Source: Azolla caroliniana
Taxonomy: Eukaryota; Polypodiophyta
Direction of reading: 5' to 3'
NCBI GenBank assembly: GCA_043228905.1
Contig: JBHGNT010000018.1
Span: 11,036,001-11,100,000, forward strand
DNA length: 64,000 bases
Shown piece by piece: positions 30,050 to 40,279 of the stretch. The notes beneath the pieces were generated by a model. It was not told where the DNA came from and did not search any database. It was given only the letters and a program-made list of their open reading frames with translations. Position 1 is the first letter of the stretch; every line of letters starts with the position of its first letter. Position numbers and translations under genes: made by a program.

Positions 30050-30484
30050 TGTAAAGAATCGGGTATGATACTTGTGCAGCGGAAGAGATGTGTGTTATGT
30101 GTATGTGTGAGAGGAAAGAGAGAAGAGAAGAGAAAAAAAAAGATAGATTAGATACAATGGAAAATAGAATACTCAAGAAGAAAGTGTATATTCACAAGAA
30201 AGTGTATATTCACAACTGATGTTATATGAAGAAGGAGAAGGGTGCTTTATATAAGGTCACCCTCTCTCTTCATTAACTCACTACAAAAACCATTCTCTCT
30301 TGGGGAATGTGAAGACTCATAGTCATGGGGAATATGGAACTAATTAGTTATGTGTCATAGAATATGATTCTATGACACACAGTTACTGTGTAGAGAGTAG
30401 TGGTGTGACTCTTGACCTTTGAGTGATCTAGATTCTCAAAGGTTCTGTTCACACGTTGCACTAGGTTGACCTTGATTCTCAATA
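30050..30484 (-). repeat. 5' LTR of copia G
   Basis: 435 bp, shorter than its partner by internal deletions; the right end reads CTCAATA instead of CTCAACA. The flank repeats GCCGC (30485-30489). Confidence 0.9.
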
Positions 30485-30507
30485 GCCGCCTTATGAGTGT
30501 TTGCCAT
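30485..30507 (-). pseudogene. first codons of the region X coiled-coil remnant
   Basis: The apparent start codon (30505-30507) and first codons of the frame continued at 25719 after copia G. Bases 30485-30489 are the duplicated target. Upstream is copia F, so no promoter of X is visible. Confidence 0.45.
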
Positions 30508-30527
30508 TCTAGGACCAAACACTATGA

Positions 30528-31032
30528 GAAGTATACCTCTAAAACCTATTAGCTTTAGTTGTGTTAATAACTAGGTAATTAACTAGGGTTAATTAGGGTC
30601 TAATTATGTGAGTATTGATAAAGCAATGAAAGATTATGTGATTTGTGTGTGTATGTGTGTGAGAGGAAGAGAGAGAGGAAGATACACTTATGAACAATAA
30701 TATAAATGGGGGATGATTAACAAGAGTGTAGCTAAAGACATTTCTCTATATTAATAAGGATCAAAATACAACGATATCCTCAATGAGGTATATATACACC
30801 TCATGTGCAAGGGTGCACATGTGTGAGGAGAATATAGGTACAAAATGTGTAAGTCCTATATTAAATGAACTTGGTAGTGGAGGATCTAGAATGTATCCAC
30901 ACTTACGTACAAGTACAAGATCCTATTTAAGGGTTTAAAGGTCAATACGCTAACTAGGTTCTATCTAGGTAACTACTAAGTTATGTGGTTAACTAAATGG
31001 TTAAACTATGTTGAGCTTGATACCTTAATATG
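30528..31032 (-). repeat. probable 3' LTR of copia F
   Basis: Layout as in copia G (GTGTGTGTGAGAGGAAGAGAG early, then a TTGAGCTTGATACC end) next to a minus-strand TTGAGGGGGCA purine tract at 31033-31043. The left border is uncertain; TGAGAAGTATACC at about 30528 is the best candidate. Confidence 0.6.
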
Positions 31033-31207
31033 CCCCCTCAAACTCAAGTGTGAGACGTCTGACATCCGTTTTTGCTTTCGGAATTGTCCGGCTTTAGATG
31101 TTGGCTTTTGTTCGGCTTTCGGCTTTCGGCGTCGGCATTTTCATGGCAGTTTTGGTTCCTCCCCCTAAAGCCTGTGATGAAGGCTTGTAGCATTCAATGG
31201 TTGAAAG

Positions 31208-31945
31208 TGTTGGGAGACAGGTCCCTCCGGATGGGAAGGGAGAAGAACAGTGCCGACGAACAATCTCGGCCGAGGCCAAAACCGGAAGAGGAGTACCCGG
31301 CTACGGAGAGCCGGATGGTGCAGACCCGGTGTGAACCGGATGAAGAGTACCCGGCTACGGAGAGCCGGATGGTGCAGACCCGGTGTGAACCGGATGAAGA
31401 GTACCCGGCTACGGAGAGCCGGATGGTGCAGACCCGGTATGAACCGGATGAAGAGTACCCGGCTACAGAGAGCCGGATGGTACAGACCCGGTATGAACCG
31501 GATGAAGAGACATATTAGTAAATATGTTTCTGATATTCCATTGCGGCTACATTTGTAAATAGCCGAAAAGTCATATTAGTATAAATATGACTTAGGGCAA
31601 ACTTTTAGAAAGTGGTGGTTGTCATTCTTGTTGGTGCAAGGATAGAGAGTGTGCGTAACTGTACAGAGAGAGAGAGAGAGAGAGAAAGAGGTCGTTGCCT
31701 CTGTTGTAACCGCCGCCTGTGGCGAAGATCTATGAGCACGAGGTCGGTGCCTCAGTGAACTTAGTGTTGTACATTTCATTATAGTGATAGTTTGCAACCT
31801 GTGGGCTGCCGTGGTTTTTCCCCTAGTTTGGGGTTTTCCACGTAAACCTCCTGTGTACCTTTTCTCTCCTTTTGTGTTGCGTGCATTTGTTTCCCGTTTT
31901 CTGTGTATGATCCTAAGCTCGGTTGTGGCCGAGCGTTGTGCATAA
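31208..31945 (+). repeat. LTR related to copia H, inserted in copia F
   Basis: Begins TGTTGGGAGACAGGTCCCTC and runs through the same order as the H LTR to GGTTGTGGCCGAGCGTTGTG. The last few bases and the right border are unclear, and the flanks do not give a clean duplication (gaaag on the left). The insertion or later deletion also removed host RT sequence. No internal element sequence is attached. Confidence 0.75.
31270..31507 (+). repeat. 60-bp minisatellite in the H-type LTR
   Basis: Four near-identical 60-bp units each containing GAAGAGTACCCGGCTACGGA, then GAGCCGGATGGTGCAGACCC. The H LTR has only short partial copies of this motif (7194-7265). Confidence 0.92.
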
Positions 31946-33138
31946 GGAGCCTTGAGTTCCCGATAGAAAGCCGAGGGCTAACCATCGGGGGTCACAAGCA
32001 GCTTCCGTAAAGCTTTCGGGCTCATGTTCAGTTGTGACCTTCATCATGAAGCCATAGTGATGGGCCATATACTCGTTGTAGTTGAGCCAAGTAACAGGGT
32101 TCTTCTCTCTAGATGAGCGTCAATGTTTTTCTCTTGCCAATGTGAGTGCATTCTTTACTCCAGTCCAAGTGTTCGCATGATGGGTATATTAAACTCATTG
32201 TCTAGTGAGGGAGTCGACAAATCCGAATCACTGTCATCAAGGCAGTTGACTTCGTATTTGGGCATCTTACCTTTGCCTTTGTCCGATTTCGACTTGGCCT
32301 CAATGTGCTTAGTTCGCATGAAGGCTCATGTGGTCCACTAAGCTCGGTAGAGCTTGGACTCTCCTTTGGTAGAGGACTTGGCCAAATATCGTTATCCGAG
32401 TTGACGTTTAACCCTTCCTCAGTCAGATCGGATAGAGCCGAATTGGGCTTATACCAAGATGCTGATTCATCGAAGACTACGTCTCGACTCACCCAAACCG
32501 CTCGGGTCGAAGGGTTATAGCACTTGTATACATTTTGCTCGGACGGATCCTATGAGGATACATGTCTCTGACTTCGTGTTGAGCTTCTGTTGTTTATTCG
32601 GGATGTGTACATCCGTAATGCTTTCGAACACTTTGAGGTGTGACAGGATCAGCTTCCTTCCGACAAGGAGCTCGTATGGAGTTAGCTCATGGACTCCATT
32701 AGTGGTGCATCGATTCATGAGATAGACGGCCATGGATGCCGCTTCGGCCCAATAGAAGTTCGACATGTGCTTATCATGCAACATGGCCCGTGCTACCTTG
32801 AGATGTGTCGATTCTTCCTTTCGACTACTCCATTTTGTTGGGGGTTGTGTCGGCATGAAAATTTTCTCCAAATGCCTTCTCCTTGGAGGTAGGAGATGAG
32901 TTCGTCAGAGAAGTACTCCTTGCCTACATCTGATTGTAGGCATCGAATGTGTTGACCGGTTTCTTTTTCGACTTGGCTCTTGAGATTTTGGAAGTGTGAG
33001 AGCACTTCACTCTTCTTCTTCATCAGGAAGATCCAAGTGTAGCACGAGTAGTTGTCTAGGTGACGTAGTATCGGCATCTGCCGATTGTCGACGTTTGGGT
33101 CAGTCCCCATAAATCTGCGTGGATTAAGTCAACGAGGC
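31946..33138 (-). pseudogene. copia F integrase and start of RT
   Basis: From 33138 leftward: DLIHADLWG, a small deletion, then NYSCYTWIFLMKKKSEV, LQSDVGKEYFS (second catalytic Asp), NPQQNGVVERKNR (Glu) in open stretches at 32793-33110 and, after a frameshift, 32515-32871. Further on, SRDVVFDESASWYKP (32492) and the start of RT (MAHHYGFMMKV, about 32065) with FTEAACDPRW near 32005, where sequence stops. The linker has a frameshift near 32330. Integrase motifs are legible but the gene is broken. Confidence 0.83.
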
Positions 33139-33213
33139 TATTGAGAATCAAACTCAACTTCCCATAGATAGGTTTCACACTAGCTCATGGACATGTTGGG
33201 CTAGTTTTGTAAA
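33139..33213 (+). repeat. 5' LTR of copia D, first part
   Basis: 75 bases matching 63763 onward; the first two bases are TA instead of TG. It breaks at TTTTGTAAA, where gypsy E entered, and resumes at 42750. Confidence 0.92.
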
Positions 33214-33603
33214 TGTTGTCTGCCTGGCCGGACTAGCCTCAACACAGGTGTCTATTTGACACTTCTCCAAAGGGGTGGTAAGGATTGGATGCTAGGTTAC
33301 ACGCGTAAGATAATTACAATTAAGCACAGACGGTAAACAATACGAAGATACAGATAAACACGCAATAATTGCTTTTGTATTACTTCCGTCAAACCCTTTA
33401 CAATTCATCGGATCCTTTTATAGGCATCCGGCAAGGTTACAATCGGTGCGCTTAAGCAACCGACATCCGAATCGGTCCGGATCCGGATCGGTACAACTGT
33501 ACTGGATCTGTCCCTCCGAATAATAATTCTACTATCATTTACTTCCTATTATCCGATCCGACTCCGCCTTCCCACTTGTCCTTGCTCTTCTGACCGGCCA
33601 ACA
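33214..33603 (-). repeat. 3' LTR of gypsy E
   Basis: 390 bp; 25 bases longer than its partner because of a TACAACTGTACTGGATC-containing stretch near 33490. A minus-strand TATAAAAG lies at 33415-33422. Just inside it (33604-33620) is a non-purine block shared with C. Confidence 0.92.
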
Positions 33604-33620
33604 CATGGCACGCCCGTGGG
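33604..33620 (-). promoter_or_regulatory. conserved 17-base block next to the 3' LTR of E
   Basis: The minus strand reads CCCACGGGCGTGCCATG directly before the LTR, where a polypurine tract would be expected. C has CCCACGGGCATGCCATG at 53671-53687. Confidence 0.6.
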
Positions 33621-33653
33621 AAAGTGCCTTGCACTTCGAATCCACTCCCGGCC

Positions 33654-36554
33654 TCATTCTTCCTCCAAAATATCAAGCACACTCTGCTCGATGGTGTCAA
33701 GTGGTGCTTCTTCCTCCTGTTCCTTGCCTGCCTGGTGTCCGACCTCCGGTTGGGTTGGCTGTTCCATAAAAATTTGCTGCTCCGGCTCTGCTTGATTCTG
33801 TGGTGCCGGTGCTTCCTCACTGCTTCATCCGGGTTCTTCCTGTTCTCCCTCTGTTCCAGGCTCTGTTCTGTTACCAGTGTCGCTTTCTCCGGTCTCGACT
33901 GGTCGGCTCGGTACGCCTTCTTCATCTGCTCTGGTGTTTTCCGATCTCAGCTCTTCTTCTTCTCCGGCATCAACCTGCTCCTGCTCTTCTTGATTTCCTT
34001 CGAACGGAAGTTCTTCTTCGGGTATTCCTTGTCGGGGTTGTTCGGTGTCGGTTGGTTCAACTTCAGCCGGTCTCTCTCCCTCACTTATAGTGATTGGCGT
34101 CGTTCTTCCCTTGGCTTCCTGTCGTAACCAGTCCTGCTCGTATTTCTCCAACTCCAACTGAGTTGAGAGCTGCCCGTCATCCAACCTCTCTACCAACCCT
34201 CGGATTTCTTTGAGATGTTCTTCCGCTAAAGCGTAGAAATCCTCCGACAATTCTTCCCGAATGGCGACGATACTTTCTTCATCCATCTTGTAGAACTTGT
34301 CACCGGTTTTTCTCCGATTCTCGGCATCCGCTTGGAGTGTCTGCAGCTCGGCTGCCTGTTGTGATCACTCCTTCCATAGCTTTTCCGTACTTTCGTTGAT
34401 GCTTGCCTGAGCTCGGGTACTCCAACCTGACATGATGAGCTTGATCCGGTCAACCCCCGCCTTAGCATGCGCATAAGCTTCTTGCTTTTCCTTCCTTGCC
34501 CGTTTTATAATGTCGGCCATTATCTGAGCCTGGGCCTCATAATCCGCTTTCTGCTTTTCATAGGTACTTTGCAGTTTGCTGATTGTGAAGGTCGATCTTT
34601 CCTTTTCTTCATTCCTGATCTTAGTCAGATCCAGCTTTTCCCGCCTTAGCGCCTCTAATTCCTTCCTTCTCTCCGTCGCTTGGGCTATTTCCGCCGACAA
34701 TGCTTCCTTTTTGGCACTGACCTCATCCATTGCCTTAGCTAGATCTAATTGGGTCTCTTTGAGCTGTTCTTTCAGCTTCTCTATTTGCCGTTCGTAGTCT
34801 GCTGCCCGTTTCTTGTTGTCCGACTCGGCCTGCTTGTGATCTCGGTAGAGACGGTCGAAGTCCTCCGTCTTCTGCTTCAGGCGTCGGTTTGCCTGAGCTC
34901 TTAACCGGTCGTCCCGGTCCTTCTGTTGTTGGAGTTCTTCCTGCAGTCGTTCTATCTCCTGCTCGGCATGTCGACGCAGTCAGTCCTTCTCCTTTTGCAG
35001 CTTCTCTTTTTCTTCTTGCAGTCGGTCATTAGTGGCTCGGCCTTTCCGGAGGCCTTCTTCCATTTTTCGTCTACCGTCCTCCACCGCTTTCCGCTGCTCC
35101 CTTTCTCTTTCCCTTAATGCCTCCTGAGCTTTTAACTCCTCTCCTAAGGTTTCTATTATTTTTTCGGTCTCAGGGCCGGTTTGTAAGGCTACCGGTTCCG
35201 GTTCTGGTTCTGGTTGCTTCCTTGTTGTCCCAACCGGCTCGGTGACAACTTGTGCTTGTTGAATTCCTTCCCTTGCCTGCAACAGCTCCCCTTGCATTTC
35301 CTCGATCTGTGTTCGGAGCGCGACCAACTCCTGAGTTGTTGTATGCGTCAGCTGTTGCCTACACGTTTCTTCTTCCTCTAACTGGTCCGCTACTCCCGAT
35401 AACTGCTCCGAAAGCCATCTCAGCCATTGTGGCTTTGTGCTTCCTATGTGGGGGTGGCCTTGCTCACTTAACTCAGGCTGTTTTTCCGGCCTTTTCTCTG
35501 GCTCCGACGCTTGTTCATTCTTCTTTTCTGGGATGACCGGTTCTCTGAAGTCCGGCACAACCAGTGTCGGTGCTGCTTCCCTCGGTACAGGTTCCGGTAC
35601 TGCTTCCGCCTCGGCTACTGGAGGTGGTCCTTGCGCCCTCTGCTAAGTTTTGTCAACTGGTGGAGCCGGTCCTTTCGCCCGTCTCTCCCGACCTTGTCTT
35701 GCTGGGAGTCTTACCAGTGGTTCGGATGAGTCTTCTGTTTCAGCTTCCTCCTCCGGTGCGGCTACCAGATGGACCTTTTGTATAAAGACCTCTGGTTCCG
35801 GTTCCGGCCATCGCAGCGTTATATGGATTGGTTTGAGCGCTACCGGTTCCTCCTCGGCCAATTTCCCTTTGCCTTTTCCTGCCGGTTTTGCCTTTGTTGT
35901 CGGTTCCTGTTGCTGTCGGGATGGTCCTTCCCCCCGCTGTTCTCCTTCTTGCTGGGTCCATCCGGGGGTGTGTTTCTCCAGGATCTGTCGGCGCTTTGTG
36001 ACCTTTTTCGGCGTCGTCTCCTGCCGACCTCTTTTCTTTTGTGTGATGGGGAGTACCGGTGGGACTAACACCGTTAGCCATTGTGCTATCCCGGCCCATG
36101 GCTTTTTTCCTTCCACAAGATTCTTGATGGCCTCCTTCAATCCTTCGGTTATGAAATGGAGCCAGTCTACTTGTAATCCTTCATACGCTGCAATTAAGAA
36201 CGTTGCCTGGTACCTGGCTATGGCCGGGGGACGAGGATTCACGAATCCGTATTCCATCATGGCGCGGGCCACTTCTCCGAACAGCAGGTTCTCTCCGCCC
36301 TGTGTTTGGTACGCCTTGCTGCTGATAGAATACTCACCGAAATATTCGAATAGGATTTCACTTGAAGGGTTTTCGATTGTTTGAAGTCCTCCTGCTTTTA
36401 TCCCCGTGAGCGCCTGCACCGCTCCTTCCGTGATTTCTGATAAATCAATTGATGCTGCCGCCTACTCTGGTTTTGCGTGTGGTGGAGCGTCGGCGATCCT
36501 CAGCAATCCTTTTAACCCGTTCTCCCTCATCCATTGGCGTGCCTTCTCCGACAG
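33654..36554 (-). pseudogene. post-integrase coiled-coil ORF of gypsy E (about 967 codons)
   Basis: One continuous frame from about 36554 (LSEKARQWMRENG) to the stop at 33654-33656, broken only by nonsense codons near 36450, 35643, 34980, 34365 and 33825 and no frameshift. The N-terminal third is globular-looking (IENPSSEILFEYFGEYS, GFVNPRPPAIARYQATF, VDWLHFITEGL), then a Pro/Lys/Glu-rich linker, then a long Glu/Lys/Gln-rich region with coiled-coil character (for example LQEEKEKLQKEKD and EALRREKLDLTKIRNEEKE), then a very acidic tail ending SVLDILEEE. C has a homologue with the same ends. No signal peptide or membrane segment was seen, so it is not envelope-like. The original ATG seems deleted. 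Function unknown. Confidence 0.85.
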
Positions 36555-39500
36555 TACGTCCGAATATCTTCAGCAGCGTCTGTCGGTGTCGGTTCCTCAT
36601 CTTGTCGGATTTCCGGGTTTTGCTTGAACGGGTTGGCTGGCATATTTCCCTTATACGGCTTTAGCCGAAACCCATTTGCCCACTTACCGATGACATCTCG
36701 AGATAACGTGCCGAGCTGATACGACCCATTGTACTCCTTGGTGATCCAGAACGGTCCGGTTTACCGAAACCGCAACTTTCCCGGCATGTTCCCCATCCGT
36801 GTCTGGAATAGTAGCACTGGTTTCCCGACTTCGAACTCCTTTTCGTTGCCACGCCGGTGTCCGTCCACGAAAGCTTTTCTCCTCCTTTGCTCCAGTTCGA
36901 GTTGTAGTAAGCTGGCTATTCGGTTTTCTTCTAATTCCAACAACGTCGCCAGCCAGATTCGTTCGGACTCCTTCTCACTTAAGCGCTCCTTTACCTGGAT
37001 CCGTAAGCTGGGGATCTGGAACTCTACCGGCATGACCGCTTCTAAACCGAATGCTAGTCGGAACGGGGTTGTCCGGATGCTGGTTTTGTACGTTGTTCGG
37101 TACGCCCATAGCGCGCTTTGCAATTTCGTATCCCAGTCGGTCCGGTTCTCGTTAACGATTTTTCGTAGGATGTTCTGCAGAGTTTTATTCGTTGATTCCG
37201 CTAGTCCATTGGCTTGAGGGTAGTAGGGAGTACTCCTTTTATGTACCACCGCGTAAAATGACGTCAGGCTTTCTACTACCTGCCCGAGAAAATGTCCTCC
37301 TTGGTCACTTATAAGCTCGATCGGGCATCCATATCGGCACCATATGCACTCGTACAGGAACTTTTCCGTGGACGCGGCCGTGTTGTCCCGTAAGGCCTTT
37401 GCTTCTACCCATTTGGTGCAATAGTCGGTCGCCACTATGACATACCGATTTCCGGTTCGCATTGCCGGTGGCTTGAAGGGACCGACAAAGTCCAAACCCC
37501 ACTTTTGAAACGGTTCCAAAGGCAAGACCGGGTGGTGTGGCATCCGGGCCTGCTCTGTGGGTTGGCCCAGTCGTTGACACAAATCGCATTCTCTGCTATA
37601 CTTCACGGCATCTTTTAGGGTGGTGGGCCACCACAGTCCGTTCTGCCATATTTTCCGAGCGGTTGCGTCGCCGGCATAATGCCCGCGGGCAATTCCACAG
37701 TGGGCTTCCCTGAGGATTAAATCCTTCTCATCGCTCCGCACTGCTCGTCTCCAGATGCCATCTGCCCCCTTGTGATAGAGGGTGTCTCCAACCAAGCAGA
37801 AATGTCTGCTTCTTACTGCTACCGTTTTCCTTTCATCGCGGTCCATGTTCTCCGGAGGTACTCCGGTGCTCAGGAACTGATGCATCTCAGTTAGCCACGT
37901 GTCTTCATCGGCTACCGTTGCATCCGTTGCCGGTTTCGTCGTGATCCGGAACAACTCGGCGTCGGGGAACTCATCCTGAACGCCGTCCCCTACTTCTCCG
38001 GATTCGAGTCTGCTTAGGTAGTCCGCTACCGCATGTTGCGCCCCGGGTCGGTGGAAAATGTCGAATTCAAATTCCTGTAACAACAGTGTCCATCGTGCAA
38101 TTTTTCTCGTCAGGGATGCCTTTGAGACCAGGTAGAGTAGTGCCAAATGGTCGACATGGAAGGAAAACTTCCTTCTGAGCAGATAGTGCTTGTACTTTGT
38201 GACACTATACACCATTCCCAATGCCTCGCGTTCCGTCGTGGAGTAGTTCCGTTCGGCTTTTGAGAGTTTCCGGCTTGCGTAGTACACCGGTCGGTACCAT
38301 TTCGGCTCCGTGAGTTGCATCAGAACGTTGCCGATTGCTACGTCTGACGCGTCGACGAAGACGTGAAAGCTTTTACTCCAATCCGGCGGTTGCACCACCG
38401 GAGGTTGCGACAGCATAACCTTCAACGCTTGGTAGGCTTCCTCCTCCGTCTCCGCCCATAGGAAGGGTACCCTCTGTACGGCGGTATGTAATGGTGTAGC
38501 GAAGTCTGCGAGGTGCCGTATCATCTGGCTATGCCACCTTATTTGGCCCAGGAACCGGCTTAAAGCCTTTGCGTTATTTGGTGCTGGTGCCTCGAGAATC
38601 GCCTTGACTTTATCCGGATCTACCGCGATTCCTTCCTTACTCACCACGTGCCCTAGTAAGTTGCCGCTTGCCACTCCAAAGACGCACTTGGCCGGGTTCA
38701 GGCTCAATCGGTACTCGCGGCACTTCTCCAAGCACATCCGGAGGTGATCGAGATGCTCTCCGTGCCGGCTGTAGACCGCGAAATCGTCAAGGAAAACCTG
38801 CATAAAACCGGGGATATATTCCCCGAAAATTTCCATTATTATCCTTTGAAAGGTCGCTGGAGCCGTCTTTAGTCCGAACATCATCACGACCGTGACGAAC
38901 ACTCCCCATTCCGTAACGAACGTTGTCTTCTCCTGGTCGGCCGGGTTCATTCGTATTTGGTTGTAACCGCTAAATCCATCCAGGAAGCTGTAAACTTCGT
39001 GGCCGGCTACCGCATCTAACACCCCGTCCGTAAATGGTAGTGGAAACGCATCGGTCACTGTTGCAACATTTAGTTTGCGATAGTCCACGCATACCCGGAT
39101 TTTGCGGTTCTTTTTCGGGACCACCACTATCGGACTCAGCCAGGTTGCCTGCTTGACCGGTCGGATAAATCCGACCCGGAGGAGCTTATCAATTTCCTCC
39201 TTCACCTTCGCCGCATAATTCGGATTCATCCGGTACCTGCGTTGAGCGATCGGTTTCGCGTCCGTACTTAGGTGAATTTGGTGCTGATAGAGCTGGGGGT
39301 CCAGCCCTCGCATGTCTTCGTACGACCACGCGAACACATCCTTGAAGTCTGTTAATAATGCTACCATTGCCTTCTTTTCTTCCTTCGGCAATTCCTTTGC
39401 GACATTTACCGGTCGGGGCTTGTCTGTTGTGCCGAGGTCCACCTCCTCTAGTTGGGATGCTTTTACCCTCTGGGATATCGTCATTTCCCTCTCTAGGGAT

Positions 39501-39925
39501 TCCTGCGGTTGTCGCAGTTCCCAGATCGCCGCTTGGTCCGGTTCATCCGGCGTCGTAATGTACGGTTCTACTACCGCCGTGATATCCACCTCAAATAGTG
39601 GGACAATTCGTGGGTGTTCCTCGAGGTACCGCTCGACTTCCTCGTCCGGTAATCCCTCCAACATGTTGATGCTTTCCGCATACAATGGACTTGCTTCCTT
39701 ACTGGCGATCACCCGTGGTTGCGTCGTTACTCGTACAATTGTTTTCCCTCGCTGGAATGTGATCATGTTCTTTTGCCAGTTCTGCTTGATATGCGCCGTT
39801 TGCAGCCATGGTCGTCCTAGCAGTAGGGGGTACGCGCCTTGTACATTCAGCTGCAGCACCACGGCCGATATCCGGAATATGTGGCCTCCAATCGTTACTT
39901 CCAAAGCCTGGATAAGCCCGGTCGG
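36555..39925 (-). pseudogene. gypsy E pol: RT, RNase H, integrase
   Basis: A nearly intact 1047-codon frame, 39904-36761. RT: VCVDYRKLNVATVTDAF, then FLDD with D373 and D374. RNase H: FHVFVDASDVAIGN near 490, LLLQEFEFDIFHRPGA. Integrase zinc domain: HCGIARGHY, CDLCQR; catalytic D805 (LDFVGPF), D867 (SDQGGHF) and E903 (LAESTNK). A stop at 36758-36760 (TAC to TAA) cuts off the GPY/F part (GPFWITKEYNGSYQLGTL), which continues to 36620 and then runs into the next ORF because the spacer seen in C is missing. Upstream a TGA near 39920 replaces an Arg codon at the protease-RT link. Catalytic residues of RT and integrase are intact. Confidence 0.92.
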
Positions 39926-40279
39926 TCAGACTGAGCTTGTATCCGCCATGCGTAACCAGAAGGGGCATGGTTCCCATTCCCGGATGCCCAGGTTATCGCA
40001 TGTCTGTCGGCTGATGACATTTACCCCGGAGCCTCCGTTAATAATCGTTCCAGCAATTTCCTTTCCTTTCACGATTGCCATGATCGCCGGGCTACTTGTA
40101 TCGACCACCGCTGGTCCTTCCTCCGGGTTAGAGAAGAATGCCAGTGCTGGTGTCGGCTTCGGTTTGCTCACATATGCCTGTAAGTCTGCCGTAAACCGTG
40201 GCACCAACTGTAGTAGCCGTGCTAACGACAACACGATTTGACAGTCCTGTAGCACTTGCCACGTCGGGTTTTCTCCTGC
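39926..40279 (-). pseudogene. gypsy E protease, catalytic Asp lost
   Basis: Open from 40255 to 39926. Fold landmarks: VVDTSSPAIMAIVKGKEI, then TIINGGSGVNVISRQ, then WEPCPFWLRMADTSSV. The catalytic Asp codon is AAC (minus strand, 40037-40039), giving NGG; C keeps GAT in VIDGGSDVNV. The substitution would block cleavage of the polyprotein. A stop separates it from the gag end near 40280. Confidence 0.82.

Larger units (their letters stand above)
25720..30484 (-). mobile_element. Ty1/copia element G, integrase core deleted
   Basis: 4765 bp on the minus strand. LTRs at 25720-26206 and 30050-30484, initiator-Met-like PBS, and GCCGC duplications outside. Gag to pre-integrase is fairly well kept, but the integrase catalytic core is missing and RT/RNase H is full of shifts. 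It needs other elements' proteins to have moved, or the deletion came later. Confidence 0.92.
30528..33138 (-). mobile_element. Ty1/copia element F, 3' part with deletions
   Basis: Minus strand: 3' LTR (about 30528-31032), a short internal segment, an inserted H-type LTR (31208-31945), then integrase sequence to 33138, where copia D has inserted. RT and RNase H are almost entirely lost. The remaining 5' half would lie beyond the right window edge. Confidence 0.75.

Noticed and set aside
31072-31518. Repetitive protein with ATESRMVQTR repeats
   Set aside because: Translation of the 60-bp LTR minisatellite; it starts in unrelated copia F sequence and crosses the LTR border.
33654-36554. Envelope-like gene in gypsy E
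   Set aside because: No signal peptide, membrane segment or furin-type site is seen; the protein is hydrophilic and coiled-coil.
39312-40241. 309-codon plus-strand frame opposite gypsy E protease-RT
   Set aside because: Antisense of clearly coding RT sequence, with no independent motif or start context.
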